64,000 nt of DNA from Halohasta salina (GTDB taxonomy: Archaea; Halobacteriota; Halobacteria; Halobacteriales; Haloferacaceae): positions 372,001-436,000 of the forward strand of contig NZ_JAMZIE010000003.1 of assembly GCF_024178165.1 (NCBI RefSeq). Reading direction: 5' to 3'. Below, one piece after another: positions 48,805 to 57,939 of the stretch; the first letter of the stretch is position 1; each line of letters starts with the position of its first letter. The notes beneath the pieces were generated by a model. The model was not told where the DNA came from and ran no database searches. It was given only the letters and a program-made list of their open reading frames with translations. The translations under genes were made by a program, and so were the position numbers.

Positions 48805-49656
48805 TCATTCGAGCGGTTGGAGCCACGCTGCGACCACGAGAACGGCCAAAAAGAGGTACGATCCTCGGATCAACAGCATCGTCGCGTGTTTCGCGTCGGC
48901 CCGCCGAGCGACCGCCAGCACACCCCCGAAGACCGCCGACGCGCCCGCGGCCATCAGGGGGAAGACGCCGATGACCGCCAGCAGGACGACGGCAGCCATC
49001 CCCGCGACCATCAGCAGATGGGCGAATCGCCTCGCCTGCCGGCGGCCGAGGACCACCGCCACGGTCCGCTTGCCGATCGACCGGTCGTAGGCGTAGTCGG
49101 TGGCGTCGTCGACCGTCTTGATCCCACAGAGGATCGTCGTGAAGACGACCGCGTAAGCGACGACCGGCACCGTCAGCGTCGACGTCTGCACGTAAAAGCC
49201 GCCGAGCAGCGCGATCCCGATCCCTGCGGGGTAGCCCGCGGTCGCGCCGACCGGGTGGAGATCCAACTGCGGGGCATGCAGGTAGCCGATCACCCATCCC
49301 GGTAGGGTGAGCAGTGCGGCGACGGGGTCGACCAACACGCCGAGGGTGAGACAACCGCCAAAGAAGGCCGCGGAGGCTCCGGCGAGGCCGACCCGGCAGC
49401 CGCGGGCCGACAGCGGATGGTCGTCGTCCTCCTCCCGGAGGTAGAAGTCGACGTAGCCGTCTTTCAGGTGGGCGACGTACAGCGCACAGAACGCCGTCGC
49501 CATATGGAGGATCGCAAGCGGGACCGCGAAGTCGACCGCCAGCACGGCCCCGAACGCCGAGGCGGCCACCGGCGGCAGCATGAAGACGGGATGGATCTGG
49601 GAGCCGAAGGCTTCGAGGGCCGCAGTCGGCCCCTCACCGTGGCGGGCGAGCGACAT
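48805..49656 (-). CDS. UbiA-family prenyltransferase-like membrane protein
   Basis: About 283 residues with eight hydrophobic helices. The two Asp-rich loops expected of UbiA enzymes are present in altered form: LKDGYVDFY in the first and KTVDDATDYAYDRSIGKRT in the second. UbiA enzymes join isoprenoid diphosphates to aromatic or lipid acceptors. With a lycopene cyclase-type neighbour, a role in carotenoid (bacterioruberin) or lipid synthesis is plausible. ATG 49656 is preferred over an upstream start. Confidence 0.75.
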   Translation of the reverse strand: MSLARHGEGPTAALEAFGSQIHPVFMLPPVAASAFGAVLAVDFAVPLAILHMATAFCALYVAHLKDGYVDFYLREEDDDHPLSARGCRVGLAGASAAFFGGCLTLGVLVDPVAALLTLPGWVIGYLHAPQLDLHPVGATAGYPAGIGIALLGGFYVQTSTLTVPVVAYAVVFTTILCGIKTVDDATDYAYDRSIGKRTVAVVLGRRQARRFAHLLMVAGMAAVVLLAVIGVFPLMAAGASAVFGGVLAVARRADAKHATMLLIRGSYLFLAVLVVAAWLQPLE

Positions 49657-49714
49657 GTGACTCCCTGACGACACGTTCCGCAAAGAGTGTTCCCCCGCTG
49701 ACGGCGATGAAAAC

Positions 49715-50626
49715 TCAGACCAACACGCGTTCGAGGTCGACGACAGTTCCGCTGTCGGCGTCGGGATCGCCGGTCATCGTCCCGAGACAGACCGCACTCC
49801 CGTCGGGCGTGTAGCAGGCGACGAGCGCGCCGTCGTCCGCATCGTCGGCGTCGATCACTCCCGGCGCGTACACCGGCGCACCGGTGGCGACCTGCCGGGC
49901 CGCCGAGGGGGCGATCTCGACGCGTGGGAGGTGGGTCAGCGCACGCTCGGCGGGCTGGACAATCTCCCGCAGGGATCCCTCGTCGCCCTCGCGGGCGAAT
50001 TTGAGGGCGTCGACGAACGTCTGGAGGTTCACCAGCGAGGTGTCGTCGAAGGGGTCGGTCGCTGTGCGGCGGAGGTGGCCCATGTGTGCGCCCGTGCCGA
50101 GGGCCAACCCGAGGTCGTGACAGAGTTTGCGGACGTAGGTCCCGCTTTCACACTGGATCCGGATGAGGGCTTGGCGCTCGCTTTGATCGAGCAGTTCCAG
50201 TTCGTGGATCTCCCGGACGCGGAGCCGTCGGCTCACAGCGCTCTTCCGGGGCGGTTTCTGGTAGAGCGGGGCCTCGAACTCCGCGAGCACCGATTCGAGG
50301 TTCGTGGGCGCGGGGCCGTGGAGTTCGAGCACGGCGACGTACTCCTTGCGGCCTTCGAGGAACACCTGCGCCATCCGTGTGGCCTCGCCCAGCAGCATCG
50401 GGAGACACCCCGTGACTTTGGGGTCGAGGGTGCCGGCGTGGGCCGCGCGGTCGACGGTCGGCCCCTCGGGAGCCAGATCGGTCGCGGCGTCGGCCGCCAG
50501 ATCCCGGACCCAGCCGGCGACCTGATGGGCCGAGGGGCCGGCGGGCTTGTCGAGGTTGACGACGCCGAAGGCGAGCAGTTCGGCGGCCGAGCGATCCTCG
50601 GGCGGGGCGCGGAGGGGGTCAGTCAT
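49715..50626 (-). CDS. cbf5: tRNA/rRNA pseudouridine synthase (Cbf5/TruB family)
   Basis: 303 residues with GVVNLDKPAGPSAHQVAGWVRD, the catalytic HAGTLDPKVTG (Asp68), PLYQKPPRKSAV and IQCESGTYVRKLCHDLG, then a C-terminal PUA domain. Archaeal Cbf5 acts with H/ACA guide RNAs, Nop10, Gar1 and L7Ae. Nop10 is also in this window at 56271. It follows cmk with a 12-base gap, an arrangement common in haloarchaea. Confidence 0.92.
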   Translation of the reverse strand: MTDPLRAPPEDRSAAELLAFGVVNLDKPAGPSAHQVAGWVRDLAADAATDLAPEGPTVDRAAHAGTLDPKVTGCLPMLLGEATRMAQVFLEGRKEYVAVLELHGPAPTNLESVLAEFEAPLYQKPPRKSAVSRRLRVREIHELELLDQSERQALIRIQCESGTYVRKLCHDLGLALGTGAHMGHLRRTATDPFDDTSLVNLQTFVDALKFAREGDEGSLREIVQPAERALTHLPRVEIAPSAARQVATGAPVYAPGVIDADDADDGALVACYTPDGSAVCLGTMTGDPDADSGTVVDLERVLV

Positions 50627-50638
50627 CGTCCCGTGTCA

Positions 50639-51217
50639 TTAGAACTCGTAGACGACGTCTTCGACGGGTGCTTTCCCCTCGTCGACGGCGGGATCGTAGG
50701 CCTCGACGGCGGTCGCCAAGACGTGCTGCATCGATTCGGGCCCCCACCGGGCCGTGTTGAACGTCAGATCGTATATCGTGAGATCGGCGATCTCGATGTT
50801 GTAGTACTCCTCGTACCGAAGTGACTCGCTGTCCTCACGGCGCGAGGTCTCCCGCCGGGCGACGTCGACCGGTTTCCCTTCGCGGTCGGCAATCCGCTCG
50901 GCGCGGACCTCTTGGGGGGCGTCGAGCCAGATCTTGATGTCGGCGTGGTCGGCCGCCAGCCACCCTGCAAGACGGGACTCCAGCAACACGTCGTCGCGGT
51001 CGACGGCGATATCGCGGAGCCGGCGGTCGAGATCCCGGTCGATCTGGTCGTCCTCCTCGGCCAACTCGTTGAACTCGACGGGCGAGAGCCCACGCTCGGC
51101 GGCCAACTCCCGGAAGATGTCGCCGCCGCTGACGTGGTCGAGATCGAACCGATCGGCCAGCGCCGCGGCATTGGTGCTCTTGCCGCTGCCGGGCGGCCCA
51201 GAGACGGTAAGTAACAT
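50639..51217 (-). CDS. cmk: Cytidylate kinase
   Basis: Phosphorylates CMP and d[27 protein letters not shown] has the P-loop [26 protein letters not shown] and ESRLAGW match the archaeal CMK type. The 192-residue length fits. Upstream of cbf5 in the same direction. A Met two codons earlier (51223) is also possible. Confidence 0.93.
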   Translation of the reverse strand: MLLTVSGPPGSGKSTNAAALADRFDLDHVSGGDIFRELAAERGLSPVEFNELAEEDDQIDRDLDRRLRDIAVDRDDVLLESRLAGWLAADHADIKIWLDAPQEVRAERIADREGKPVDVARRETSRREDSESLRYEEYYNIEIADLTIYDLTFNTARWGPESMQHVLATAVEAYDPAVDEGKAPVEDVVYEF

Positions 51218-51312
51218 ACCCACTCTCTCGGGGTCCGGCTAAAAGAGATTGTCCTTCCGTCCGACTGTGGGCTGGGCTCCCGTCGCATACCGCACGGGAG
51301 TCGACGAAGAGA

Positions 51313-51852
51313 TCAGGAGAGCTGGGCGGCGATATCGGCCTCGGTGATGATCCCGACGGTGCTGCCGCCCTCGGTGACCATCACCGCCTTGTAGTGTTCC
51401 AGCAGGTTCCGTATCTCGTCGACGGTCGCGTCGGTCGCTACCGTCGGGAACGACTCGCTCATCACCTCGCTGACCGGGTGGTCGCTGACGTCCTCGCCGG
51501 CCCGAACCACGTCGCCCTGACTGATCGAGCCGACCGGAATCCCGTTCTGCAACACCGCCAACTGCGAGTAGGCCTCGGCCTCCATCGTCTCGACGGCCTC
51601 CCGGACCGAGTCGTCGGGCGCGACGCTGACGACCGACTCGTGCATCAGATCCGCCGCCCGCACTACCTCGCCTTCGGCCTCGTCTAAGGCGTTGACGATC
51701 CGCCGGAGCGTCGACAGCCGGGGGTCGACGTCGCCGCCCTCGATCCGGGCGATCAGCGGCTGGGAGACGCCCGCGGCCTCCGCGAGCGAACTCTGGGTCA
51801 ACCCGAGGGCGGTCCGCCGCTCCCTGAGATCCTGTGGCGTCGGCAGTTCCAT
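51313..51852 (-). CDS. HTH (XRE) and double CBS domain regulator
   Basis: Residues 1-60 form a Cro/C1-type helix-turn-helix (LRERRTALGLTQSSLAEAAGVSQPLIARIEGGDVDP). Two CBS domains follow: LMHESVVSVAPDDSVREAVETM and VMSESFPTVATDATVDEI. CBS pairs bind adenosyl ligands and could tie transcription to energy state. This fusion is common in archaea. It has its own promoter, with GGTTATT just upstream. Confidence 0.9.
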   Translation of the reverse strand: MELPTPQDLRERRTALGLTQSSLAEAAGVSQPLIARIEGGDVDPRLSTLRRIVNALDEAEGEVVRAADLMHESVVSVAPDDSVREAVETMEAEAYSQLAVLQNGIPVGSISQGDVVRAGEDVSDHPVSEVMSESFPTVATDATVDEIRNLLEHYKAVMVTEGGSTVGIITEADIAAQLS

Positions 51853-51901
51853 ACCGGCAATAACTCAGGGTTATTTGAAAAGCTTTCGTCGGGCGCGCGG
51901 A

Positions 51902-52261
51902 TTACTCGGCGTCGTCTTCTTCGGTCTCGACGACGTCGATCACCGACAGCGGGACGTCACGGAGCGCGCCGCCGACCTCGCTTTTGGCGATCCGGGAGGC
52001 GTGCTCGACGCTGTCGGCGTTGAAGATGTCGATCTCCAACAACAGCCCGACGAGGGCTGTGTCGGCGGCGATAAACGCCGAGTCGAACGGCTCGCCGCAG
52101 GCCGGACAGCCGGTGACGCCGACCTCGACGTCGACGTACTCCTTGCCCTCCTGATTGAGCCGCTTGCCCGCCGAACTGACCGCGACCCCGATCGCATCGT
52201 CGACGTCCTCGACATCACGAACCAACCACGCCGCCTCCATCGCAACGAGATAGTTACTCAT
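51902..52261 (-). CDS. DUF555-family protein (119 aa)
   Basis: MSNYLVAMEAAWLVRDVEDVDDAIGVAVSSAGKRLN, a central CPACGEP zinc-type pair and VALVGLLLEIDIFNAD-like core match the conserved archaeal DUF555 (UPF0212) family as I recall it. Function unknown. Monocistronic on the minus strand. Confidence 0.8.
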   Translation of the reverse strand: MSNYLVAMEAAWLVRDVEDVDDAIGVAVSSAGKRLNQEGKEYVDVEVGVTGCPACGEPFDSAFIAADTALVGLLLEIDIFNADSVEHASRIAKSEVGGALRDVPLSVIDVVETEEDDAE

Positions 52262-52547
52262 TACCCGACCGACGGGCCGGAGGGTTTCGTGTCTTGTGGT
52301 TCAGCCGCGCCGATCGTAGGTGCCGTGGCACCACCCGCCACAAATAGGCGCAAGGCAGCGGCTGGATTCTCATAAGTTATGACAATCTCTCCGATTGGCC
52401 ACCCTGTTTACCGCCCACGCTACCGTCGACACCCACCCCATTTGGATTCGATCCAACTACAGTTTAATCGCATGACAGCGCCGGGTTCGTCGGTTCCGCC
52501 GTCGGAGAAGGTTTATATACTACTACACGAGCAGGAGAGGTACGGAT

Positions 52548-52718
52548 ATGATCGAATCGGTTACGCGGCTCACCGTGTTCGCCCTGTACCAGTTTACCGT
52601 CCTGCTCGGGATCCTCCTGCTGCCGGTCGCGCTTGCGGCCCGCCGGATCGGAATCACCCTGCCGGTCGACGACCTCATCGAGCGGCTGGATTCGGCCTAC
52701 GACCGAACGGCTGCCTAA
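52548..52718 (+). CDS. Small single-helix membrane protein (56 aa)
   Basis: MIESVTRLTVFALYQFTVLLGILLLPVALAARRIG then a polar tail. A GTTTATATACTA TATA-like box lies about 35 bases before the ATG and a GGAGAGG sequence in between. Located upstream of a hydrolase gene with a 42-base gap. Conserved function unknown. Confidence 0.6.
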   Translation: MIESVTRLTVFALYQFTVLLGILLLPVALAARRIGITLPVDDLIERLDSAYDRTAA

Positions 52719-52760
52719 CAGTCCACCAATTACTATACTGCTGGTCGCCCTACAAGGGGT

Positions 52761-53723
52761 ATGAAACTCCGGACGCTGTTCGGCTCGGCGATCGCCGGGC
52801 TCGGTGGGATCGTCGCGGTCAACCGCCGGCTACGGTCGACGGCCGACCTCCCGCCGGCCCTCGACGGTCGCCAAGAGACCTTCCGATGGCGTGGCCTCGA
52901 CGTCGCCTACACCGAAGCCGGCGACGCCGAGGCCCCCGATCTCGTCTTGCTCCACGGCATCAACGCCGCCGGTTCCAGCGGCGAGTTCCGCGAGATTTTC
53001 GACGCACTGGCCGACGACTACCACGTCATCGCCCCCGATCTCCCCGGCTTCGGCCGGTCGGATCGCCCGCCGCTGTCTTACTCGTCGACCCTCTATACGG
53101 AGTTCGTCGACGACTTCCTCGCGGAGTTCGATTCGCCCGCGGTCGTCGCCTCCTCGCTGACCGCCGCCTACACGCTGGGCGCGCTTACCGAGGCGGGGGC
53201 CGACCACGCCGTCAGCGACCTCCTCCTCATCTGTCCGACCGCCATCGGTGGCCCCCAGCCGCCGAAGGGGTGGCTCCGGGAGTTGATTCGGGCTCCCGTT
53301 GTCGGCGAGGCTTTCTTCAACCTCATCGCCTCGAAACCCTCGATCCGATACTTCAACGCCGACCACGGCTACTACGATCCGACCAACGTGACCGAAGAGT
53401 GGCAGGACTACGAGTGGGAGACTGCCCACCAGCCGAACGCCCGGTTCGCCCCGGCGTCGTTCATCAGTGGCTACCTCAACAGCGACGTCGACCTCGCCGA
53501 CGCCATCCGGAGCCTCGAGGCCCCCACGACGATCCTCTGGGGCCGGGATGCCGACATCACACCGCTGTCGGACGGTCGGGAGTTGGCCGACGAAGCCGAC
53601 GCGACGCTGGTCGTCTTCGACCGGGCACTCCTCCTCCCGCACGTCGAGTTTCCCGCGGAGTTCCTTGAGGTGGTCAACGACCGGCTCGACGCCGATGCGA
53701 CCACCGAACGGCCCGCCGACTGA
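52761..53723 (+). CDS. Alpha/beta hydrolase
   Basis: 320 residues with LVLLHGINAAGSSGEFREIFDAL, VIAPDLPGFGRSDRPP and a late WGRDADITPL and HVEFP, the fold and acid/His regions of the family. The nucleophile elbow is unusual: the expected G-x-S-x-G segment reads VVASSLTAAYTLG, still with a Ser. The N-terminal FGSAIAGLGGIVAVNRRL may be a membrane anchor or signal. Substrate unknown. Confidence 0.85.
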   Translation: MKLRTLFGSAIAGLGGIVAVNRRLRSTADLPPALDGRQETFRWRGLDVAYTEAGDAEAPDLVLLHGINAAGSSGEFREIFDALADDYHVIAPDLPGFGRSDRPPLSYSSTLYTEFVDDFLAEFDSPAVVASSLTAAYTLGALTEAGADHAVSDLLLICPTAIGGPQPPKGWLRELIRAPVVGEAFFNLIASKPSIRYFNADHGYYDPTNVTEEWQDYEWETAHQPNARFAPASFISGYLNSDVDLADAIRSLEAPTTILWGRDADITPLSDGRELADEADATLVVFDRALLLPHVEFPAEFLEVVNDRLDADATTERPAD

Positions 53724-54116
53724 TCAGGCCGGCCGGAAGACCACGAGTCGGTCGTCGGTCGTCTCGCGCGTTTCGACAGTGACACCGACCTCGTCGCCGA
53801 CAGCGACCGATTCGGGGTCGACTCCGCGGACGATCCCGGTAACTGCGACCGGCCCGAAGTCGGCAACTGCACTGACGTAGGGCGTATCGTCGTCGAACTT
53901 CGTCGCCCCGACGTGGACGACCGTGTAGGTCTCGATCGAACCGGTCTCCGGGAGTGGCTCCCGTGAGAGGTCGGTCGACCCCGAGTGCGGACAGACCCGC
54001 CGCGGCGGCAGCGAGCCGTGACCCTCGGGCGACCGGAGGTAGAACCCCTCACCCGCGTCGATGGCGTCGAGCCACTCGTCGTAGGTCACCGCCTCGTCGC
54101 GGATATGGTGTGTCAT
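53724..54116 (-). CDS. OB-fold (DUF35-type) acyl-CoA partner protein
   Basis: 130 residues opening with a zinc-ribbon-like helix region (TYDEWLDAIDAGEGFYLRSPEGHGSLPPRRVCPHSG) and then an OB fold (SIETYTVVHVGATKFDDDTPYVSAVADFG). Such proteins bind thiolases and channel acyl-CoA intermediates. The ribbon here is incomplete, with only one clear Cys. It overlaps the thiolase stop by four bases. Confidence 0.82.
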   Translation of the reverse strand: MTHHIRDEAVTYDEWLDAIDAGEGFYLRSPEGHGSLPPRRVCPHSGSTDLSREPLPETGSIETYTVVHVGATKFDDDTPYVSAVADFGPVAVTGIVRGVDPESVAVGDEVGVTVETRETTDDRLVVFRPA

Positions 54117-55279
54117 CGGTCCACCTCCAGTACGTGGACGACCGCACTTGCGACGGTGCCACCCGCATTGTGGGCGACACCGACGGTGGCGTCGTCGACG
54201 GCATCGCTGTTGGGGTGATCCCCGCGCAGCAGCCGGGTGATCTCGGCGATCTGACTCCCGCCGGTCGCGCCGACCGGGTGGCCCTTCGCCTTCAATCCAC
54301 CCGAGAGGTTGATCGGTGTCTCGCCGTCGGCGGTCGTCCGGCCCTCGCGGGCCGCCGCGATCCCCTCACCCGGCTCGAAGAGCCCGAGCCCCTCGATTGC
54401 GAGGACTTCGGCGATAGTAAAGCAGTCGTGGACCTCCGCGAAGTCGACGTCGGCGGCGGTGATTCCGGCCTCGTCGTAGGCCTCGGCGGCGGCGATTTCG
54501 GTGGCCGGCGTCTGGGCCATCTGCTCGCGATCCTGCAGCGCGAGGTTGTCGCCGCCCTGTCCGCTGCCGGTGATCGAGACGGGAGCCTCGATATCGTTAG
54601 TCGCCGCATACTCTTCGGAGACCAACAGCACGGCGCTCGCGCCGTCGGTGATCGGGCAGGCGTCGTAGAGATGCAGTGGCGTAGCGACCGGCGGACTGTC
54701 GAGGGCCTTTTCCAGGCTGATTTCAGTCTGGTACTGGGCGAACTCGTTGTCGACGGCGTTGGCGTGGTTCTTGACCGCGATGTGCGCGAGATCCGCCCGA
54801 TCCCCGCCGAACCGCTCGAAGTACGCTCGTGCCATCAGGGCGTAGGCGCTCGGGAAGGTGACGCCGGCCCGTACCTCGTAGAGTTCGTCGGCCGCGATCG
54901 CCAGCGCCGCAGTTACCCGGCCGGTGTCGAGCGTGGTCATCCGCTCCATCCCGCCGGCCAACACGACGTCGGCCTCCCCCGAGCGGATCGTCCGAACCGC
55001 CTCCCGAACCGCGACGCCGGCGGAGGCACAGGCCTCCTCGTAGCGCGTGGCCGGACACGAGAGGCCGGCGGCCTCGGCCATCAGCGGGGCTTGGTGGCCC
55101 TGTTCCTCGGCGAGTGCGCCCATGAAGTTGCCGTAGTTGAGCTGGTCGACCGCCGCCCGGTCGACGTCGGCGTCCTCGAAGGCCGCCAGTGCGGCCGACG
55201 CGAACAACTCACGTCCGGCGCGGTCGCCGTGGGCACCGAAGGGGGTCAGCCCGACGCCGGCTACTCGGACAGATGTCAT
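54113..55279 (-). CDS. Thiolase family protein
   Basis: 388 residues of the acetyl-CoA acetyltransferase / SCP2-thiolase branch. The catalytic Cys lies in EEACASAGVAVREA near residue 85. Later segments VHDCFTIAEVLAIEGLG and GGLKAKGHPVGATGGSQIAEI carry the active His and the GHPxGATG motif. Archaeal thiolases of this type, with an OB-fold partner, condense acetyl-CoA in the mevalonate route or act in fatty-acid metabolism. Forms a two-gene operon with the DUF35-type gene. Confidence 0.9.
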   Translation of the reverse strand: MTSVRVAGVGLTPFGAHGDRAGRELFASAALAAFEDADVDRAAVDQLNYGNFMGALAEEQGHQAPLMAEAAGLSCPATRYEEACASAGVAVREAVRTIRSGEADVVLAGGMERMTTLDTGRVTAALAIAADELYEVRAGVTFPSAYALMARAYFERFGGDRADLAHIAVKNHANAVDNEFAQYQTEISLEKALDSPPVATPLHLYDACPITDGASAVLLVSEEYAATNDIEAPVSITGSGQGGDNLALQDREQMAQTPATEIAAAEAYDEAGITAADVDFAEVHDCFTIAEVLAIEGLGLFEPGEGIAAAREGRTTADGETPINLSGGLKAKGHPVGATGGSQIAEITRLLRGDHPNSDAVDDATVGVAHNAGGTVASAVVHVLEVDR

Positions 55280-55402
55280 ACCGGCCCGTCGTACCGGACG
55301 GTGTAAAACCTTGGCTCAGGCCCGCTCACCGGTCGGCTCGTCTGACAACTCGCCCGACCGGTCGACGAAAGTGCCGGCCCAATTGAGGAAAGTAGATGAA
55401 TG

Positions 55403-55492
55403 CTACCGACACGGTAGTTAGCGAATACCCACACGTAGCCTACGATATCACCCACGTAGTCTACAACTACCAACCGGTAGGCGGTGGCTACC
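55403..55492. repeat. Cluster of four GTAG/CTAC inverted repeats
   Basis: CTACCG-ACA-CGGTAG (55403-55417), GTAG-C-CTAC (55435-55443), GTAG-T-CTAC (55456-55464) and GGTAG-N7-CTACC (55476-55492). The middle two are part of a direct repeat CACGTAG(C/T)CTAC with 21-base spacing, two helical turns. The cluster lies between the PAC2 gene end and the thiolase start, upstream of the thiolase promoter or downstream of PAC2. Confidence 0.5.
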
Positions 55493-55498
55493 CGGCGA

Positions 55499-56266
55499 TC
55501 AGCCGATGTAGCGGAGTTCGTCGTCGGGCAGCACCTGCTGTTGCTGTTGGGACTGCATCTCTTGGATCTTGCCGACGACCTCCTCCATCTCTTCGGCGCG
55601 GTCCTCCAGGGAGCCGACGTCGACCTCGAAGCCAAGGACCTCCTGTAAGACGTCGAGGACCGCCTTGGCGCTCTTGGGGTCGACGAGGTAGCCGCTGGTC
55701 TCGCCCATCAGGCAGGTAGCATCGAGGCCGCGGCGCTCGCCGAGGCCCAGAAGCAGGCCGCTGACGCCGACGATCCCGCCGGCTGGCTCGTCGCTGCGGA
55801 ACTCGACGTCTGCGGCTTCGAGCGGCGGTTTCAGATCGGCGTCGGTCACCGCTCCCAGCACGGTGTACTCCTCGACGAGTTCGCCGGTGGGGACCCCACC
55901 CAGCGCGTAGGCGTGGTCGACGTCGAAGGAGTCGGCGACATCGAGGAACGCCGAGGTCAGCGTGTAGTGGCCAGCGTTGGTCGAAGCCTGATGGTCGCCG
56001 GTCAACACCAACAGATCCGCGGCGTCATCCGGCGTCTCGATGGCGTGGAACGCGGCGGCGGTGAGGTCGGTGACGCCCGCGTCGTCGACAGTCACTTGTG
56101 GGGGAAACTCGGCGGCGTACACCCGGCGTACGAGTTCGCTGTCGAACTCCTCGACGAGGTGTTCGGCGACGAGTTTGCCGATGTGGCCGACGCCCGGCAG
56201 GCCTTCGATGAGTACCGGATCGGAGAGCGAACGCTCCGCAACGTGTTCGATATCGATCTCGTCCAT
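55499..56266 (-). CDS. PAC2-family (proteasome assembly chaperone-like) protein
   Basis: From ATG 56266, 255 residues: VLIEGLPGVGHIGKLVAEHLVEE, LLVLTGDHQAST, YALGGVPTG and GETSGYLVDPKSAKAVLDVLQE are characteristic of archaeal PAC2 proteins related to PbaB. The C-terminal helix is glutamine-rich (MQSQQQQQV). It follows nop10 by four bases in the translation cluster. A proteasome-assembly or ATP-independent chaperone role is assumed from the family. Confidence 0.87.
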   Translation of the reverse strand: MDEIDIEHVAERSLSDPVLIEGLPGVGHIGKLVAEHLVEEFDSELVRRVYAAEFPPQVTVDDAGVTDLTAAAFHAIETPDDAADLLVLTGDHQASTNAGHYTLTSAFLDVADSFDVDHAYALGGVPTGELVEEYTVLGAVTDADLKPPLEAADVEFRSDEPAGGIVGVSGLLLGLGERRGLDATCLMGETSGYLVDPKSAKAVLDVLQEVLGFEVDVGSLEDRAEEMEEVVGKIQEMQSQQQQQVLPDDELRYIG

Positions 56267-56270
56267 GCCC

Positions 56271-56453
56271 CTACTCGCGAGCGCGCCGCTTAAGAGCCCG
56301 TCGGTACTCCCCGTAGGGATCTTCGGGGCTGAAGGGGGCTGGCGCGCTGTTTTCTGTCGGTCCGCCGCAATCGGGGCAGGTCTCGCCGAGGCTGTAGACC
56401 GGCCGGTCGTGTTCCGACGCCCACGCCGCACAGACGCGGATGTCGGATTTCAT
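56271..56453 (-). CDS. nop10: H/ACA ribonucleoprotein protein Nop10
   Basis: 60 residues with MKSDIRVCAAW...YSLGETCPDCGGPTENSAPAPFSPEDPYGEYRRALKRR. The zinc region and APAPFSPEDPYGEYRR are standard for archaeal Nop10, which supports Cbf5 in RNA-guided pseudouridylation. The first Cys pair is degenerate (only Cys8). Directly follows aIF2-alpha. Confidence 0.94.
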   Translation of the reverse strand: MKSDIRVCAAWASEHDRPVYSLGETCPDCGGPTENSAPAPFSPEDPYGEYRRALKRRARE

Positions 56454-57254
56454 CTACTCGTCGTCTTCGCGGCGCTCGCGGTGGTAGTCGCCGGCCCCGC
56501 CGGCGGATTCGATGGCGGCCGTCGCGCGGTCGGCGCTGGCTTCGAGTTCCTTTTCGGCCGTCTTGTAGTCGGGGGCCCGGACCTTGATCCGGTACTCCGG
56601 CGAGCCGACGTAGGACACCGACAGCTCGATCTCCGGTGGGATCTCGCCGTTGCCCTCGGCGGCCTTCAGTGCCTCCTTGACCGCGTCGACGCCGTCGCCG
56701 GCCGGACACTCCAGATCGACGTAGCCGGTGACGTTGACGTAGGGCACCGAGACGTTCTCGCGGGCGGTCTCGACGATCGCCTCGATCTCGTCGTCGTCGA
56801 GGTCGGTCTCGTCGAGGGCCTCCTCGCCGTGGATCGCCGCCTCCTCGAAGGCGTCGTACAGCGAGTCGTACTCAGCGAGCAGGCCGTTGGCGACCGCGCT
56901 GTAGGTCTCGTCGTCGACGTCCTCGCCGAGGGCGAGCAGCATCCAGTTGTCGGCCTTCTGCTCGTTTTTCCACTCCTGGATCGTCTCCTTCCGCTGGTGT
57001 TCGTTGACGTCCTTGATCGAGAGATCGATCTGCTCGGAGCCCTCCTTGACGTCGAGGACTTTGGCGACGACCGTCTGTCCCTCGCGGACGTGGTCGCGGA
57101 CGTTCTTGATCCAGCCGGAGGCGACCTCGCTGATGTGGGCGAGCCCGCGTTTGTTTTCGTACTCTTCGAGGTCGACGAAGACGCCGAAGTCGGTGATCTC
57201 GTCGACTTTGCCGACGACGAGGTCACCCGGTTCGGGCCAGCCACTGTATTGCAT
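56454..57254 (-). CDS. eif2a: Translation initiation factor aIF2 subunit alpha
   Basis: 266 residues. S1 domain: [45 protein letters not shown] helical middle domain and a C-terminal alpha/beta domain ([31 protein letters not shown]) follow. Part of the ternary complex delivering initiator tRNA, whose gene is also in this window. Co-directional with rps27e upstream and nop10 downstream. Confidence 0.95.
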   Translation of the reverse strand: MQYSGWPEPGDLVVGKVDEITDFGVFVDLEEYENKRGLAHISEVASGWIKNVRDHVREGQTVVAKVLDVKEGSEQIDLSIKDVNEHQRKETIQEWKNEQKADNWMLLALGEDVDDETYSAVANGLLAEYDSLYDAFEEAAIHGEEALDETDLDDDEIEAIVETARENVSVPYVNVTGYVDLECPAGDGVDAVKEALKAAEGNGEIPPEIELSVSYVGSPEYRIKVRAPDYKTAEKELEASADRATAAIESAGGAGDYHRERREDDE

Positions 57255-57269
57255 GGTGTATCGGGTCCG

Positions 57270-57443
57270 TTATCGCGCTTCGACAGTTTCGACGATCTCG
57301 TGGTCGATCTCGGCCATCCCGCCGGTCGGGACCGCGAGGGTGGTACCGCAGACCGCACAGGAGACGGTCGTCGCGGCCTTGCCGAAGACGATCTGTTCGT
57401 TCTCGCAGTCGCCACATTTCACGCGGACGTAGGTTCCTGCCAT
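57270..57443 (-). CDS. rps27e: 30S ribosomal protein S27e
   Basis: 57 residues, MAGTYVRVKCGDCENEQIVFGKAATTVSCAVCGTTLAVPTGG in parts: the C4 zinc ribbon CGDC...CAVC of S27e. ATG 57443 is chosen; the longer frame upstream overlaps L44e. Two bases separate it from rpl44e. Confidence 0.95.
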   Translation of the reverse strand: MAGTYVRVKCGDCENEQIVFGKAATTVSCAVCGTTLAVPTGGMAEIDHEIVETVEAR

Positions 57444-57445
57444 TG

Positions 57446-57730
57446 TTACTCCTGGAAAGTGAGTCGGCCGGCGCGCCATCCCTCGCGCATGTGGGCCTTG
57501 CCGCAGTCGCTGCACCGGTAGGTGAGGTTGGTCTTCTTGGTGGGTTTGTCGCCACCGGGCACCTTCGAGAACTTCCCGCTGTTGCCGATGGTCGAGGTCT
57601 GGCGTTTGCGCTGACGGTCTTGGACCTTCTTCATCCCGGTCGAGCGACCGGTGCGGACCTTCTCGACTTCGTGTTCGTGGTGGGCGTCACAGTGCGGACA
57701 GTACGTATTCATTCGGCGTGGCATTTCCAT
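57446..57730 (-). CDS. rpl44e: 50S ribosomal protein L44e
   Basis: 94 residues: [34 protein letters not shown]... and [22 protein letters not shown]. Zinc pairs CPHC and CSDC are present. ATG 57730 is used; the preceding 54 codons of open frame are not part of the gene. First gene of the L44e-S27e-aIF2alpha-Nop10-PAC2 cluster. Confidence 0.95.
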   Translation of the reverse strand: MEMPRRMNTYCPHCDAHHEHEVEKVRTGRSTGMKKVQDRQRKRQTSTIGNSGKFSKVPGGDKPTKKTNLTYRCSDCGKAHMREGWRAGRLTFQE

Positions 57731-57939
57731 AGTGAGATCTACCTTGGCGGTGGTTTGGCACCGGCCGTTAAAACCCGTTTGGTTCGAGCCGCCCGCAGGA
57801 CCCCGATTTCGTGGGATCTCCTCCCATACACCGACCGCGTCGACGCTCCCGCTTGTCGGTTGGCGAAGCTCCCACCTGTTGTCGGCTGACAAGTGTCGAA
57901 TGTCGAAGCCGTTAAGCCTCGACCGGTCGAATCGCGAGT

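Noticed and set aside
56040-57521. 493-aa plus-strand frame across PAC2, nop10, aIF2-alpha and S27e
   Set aside because: Antisense to four well-identified genes.
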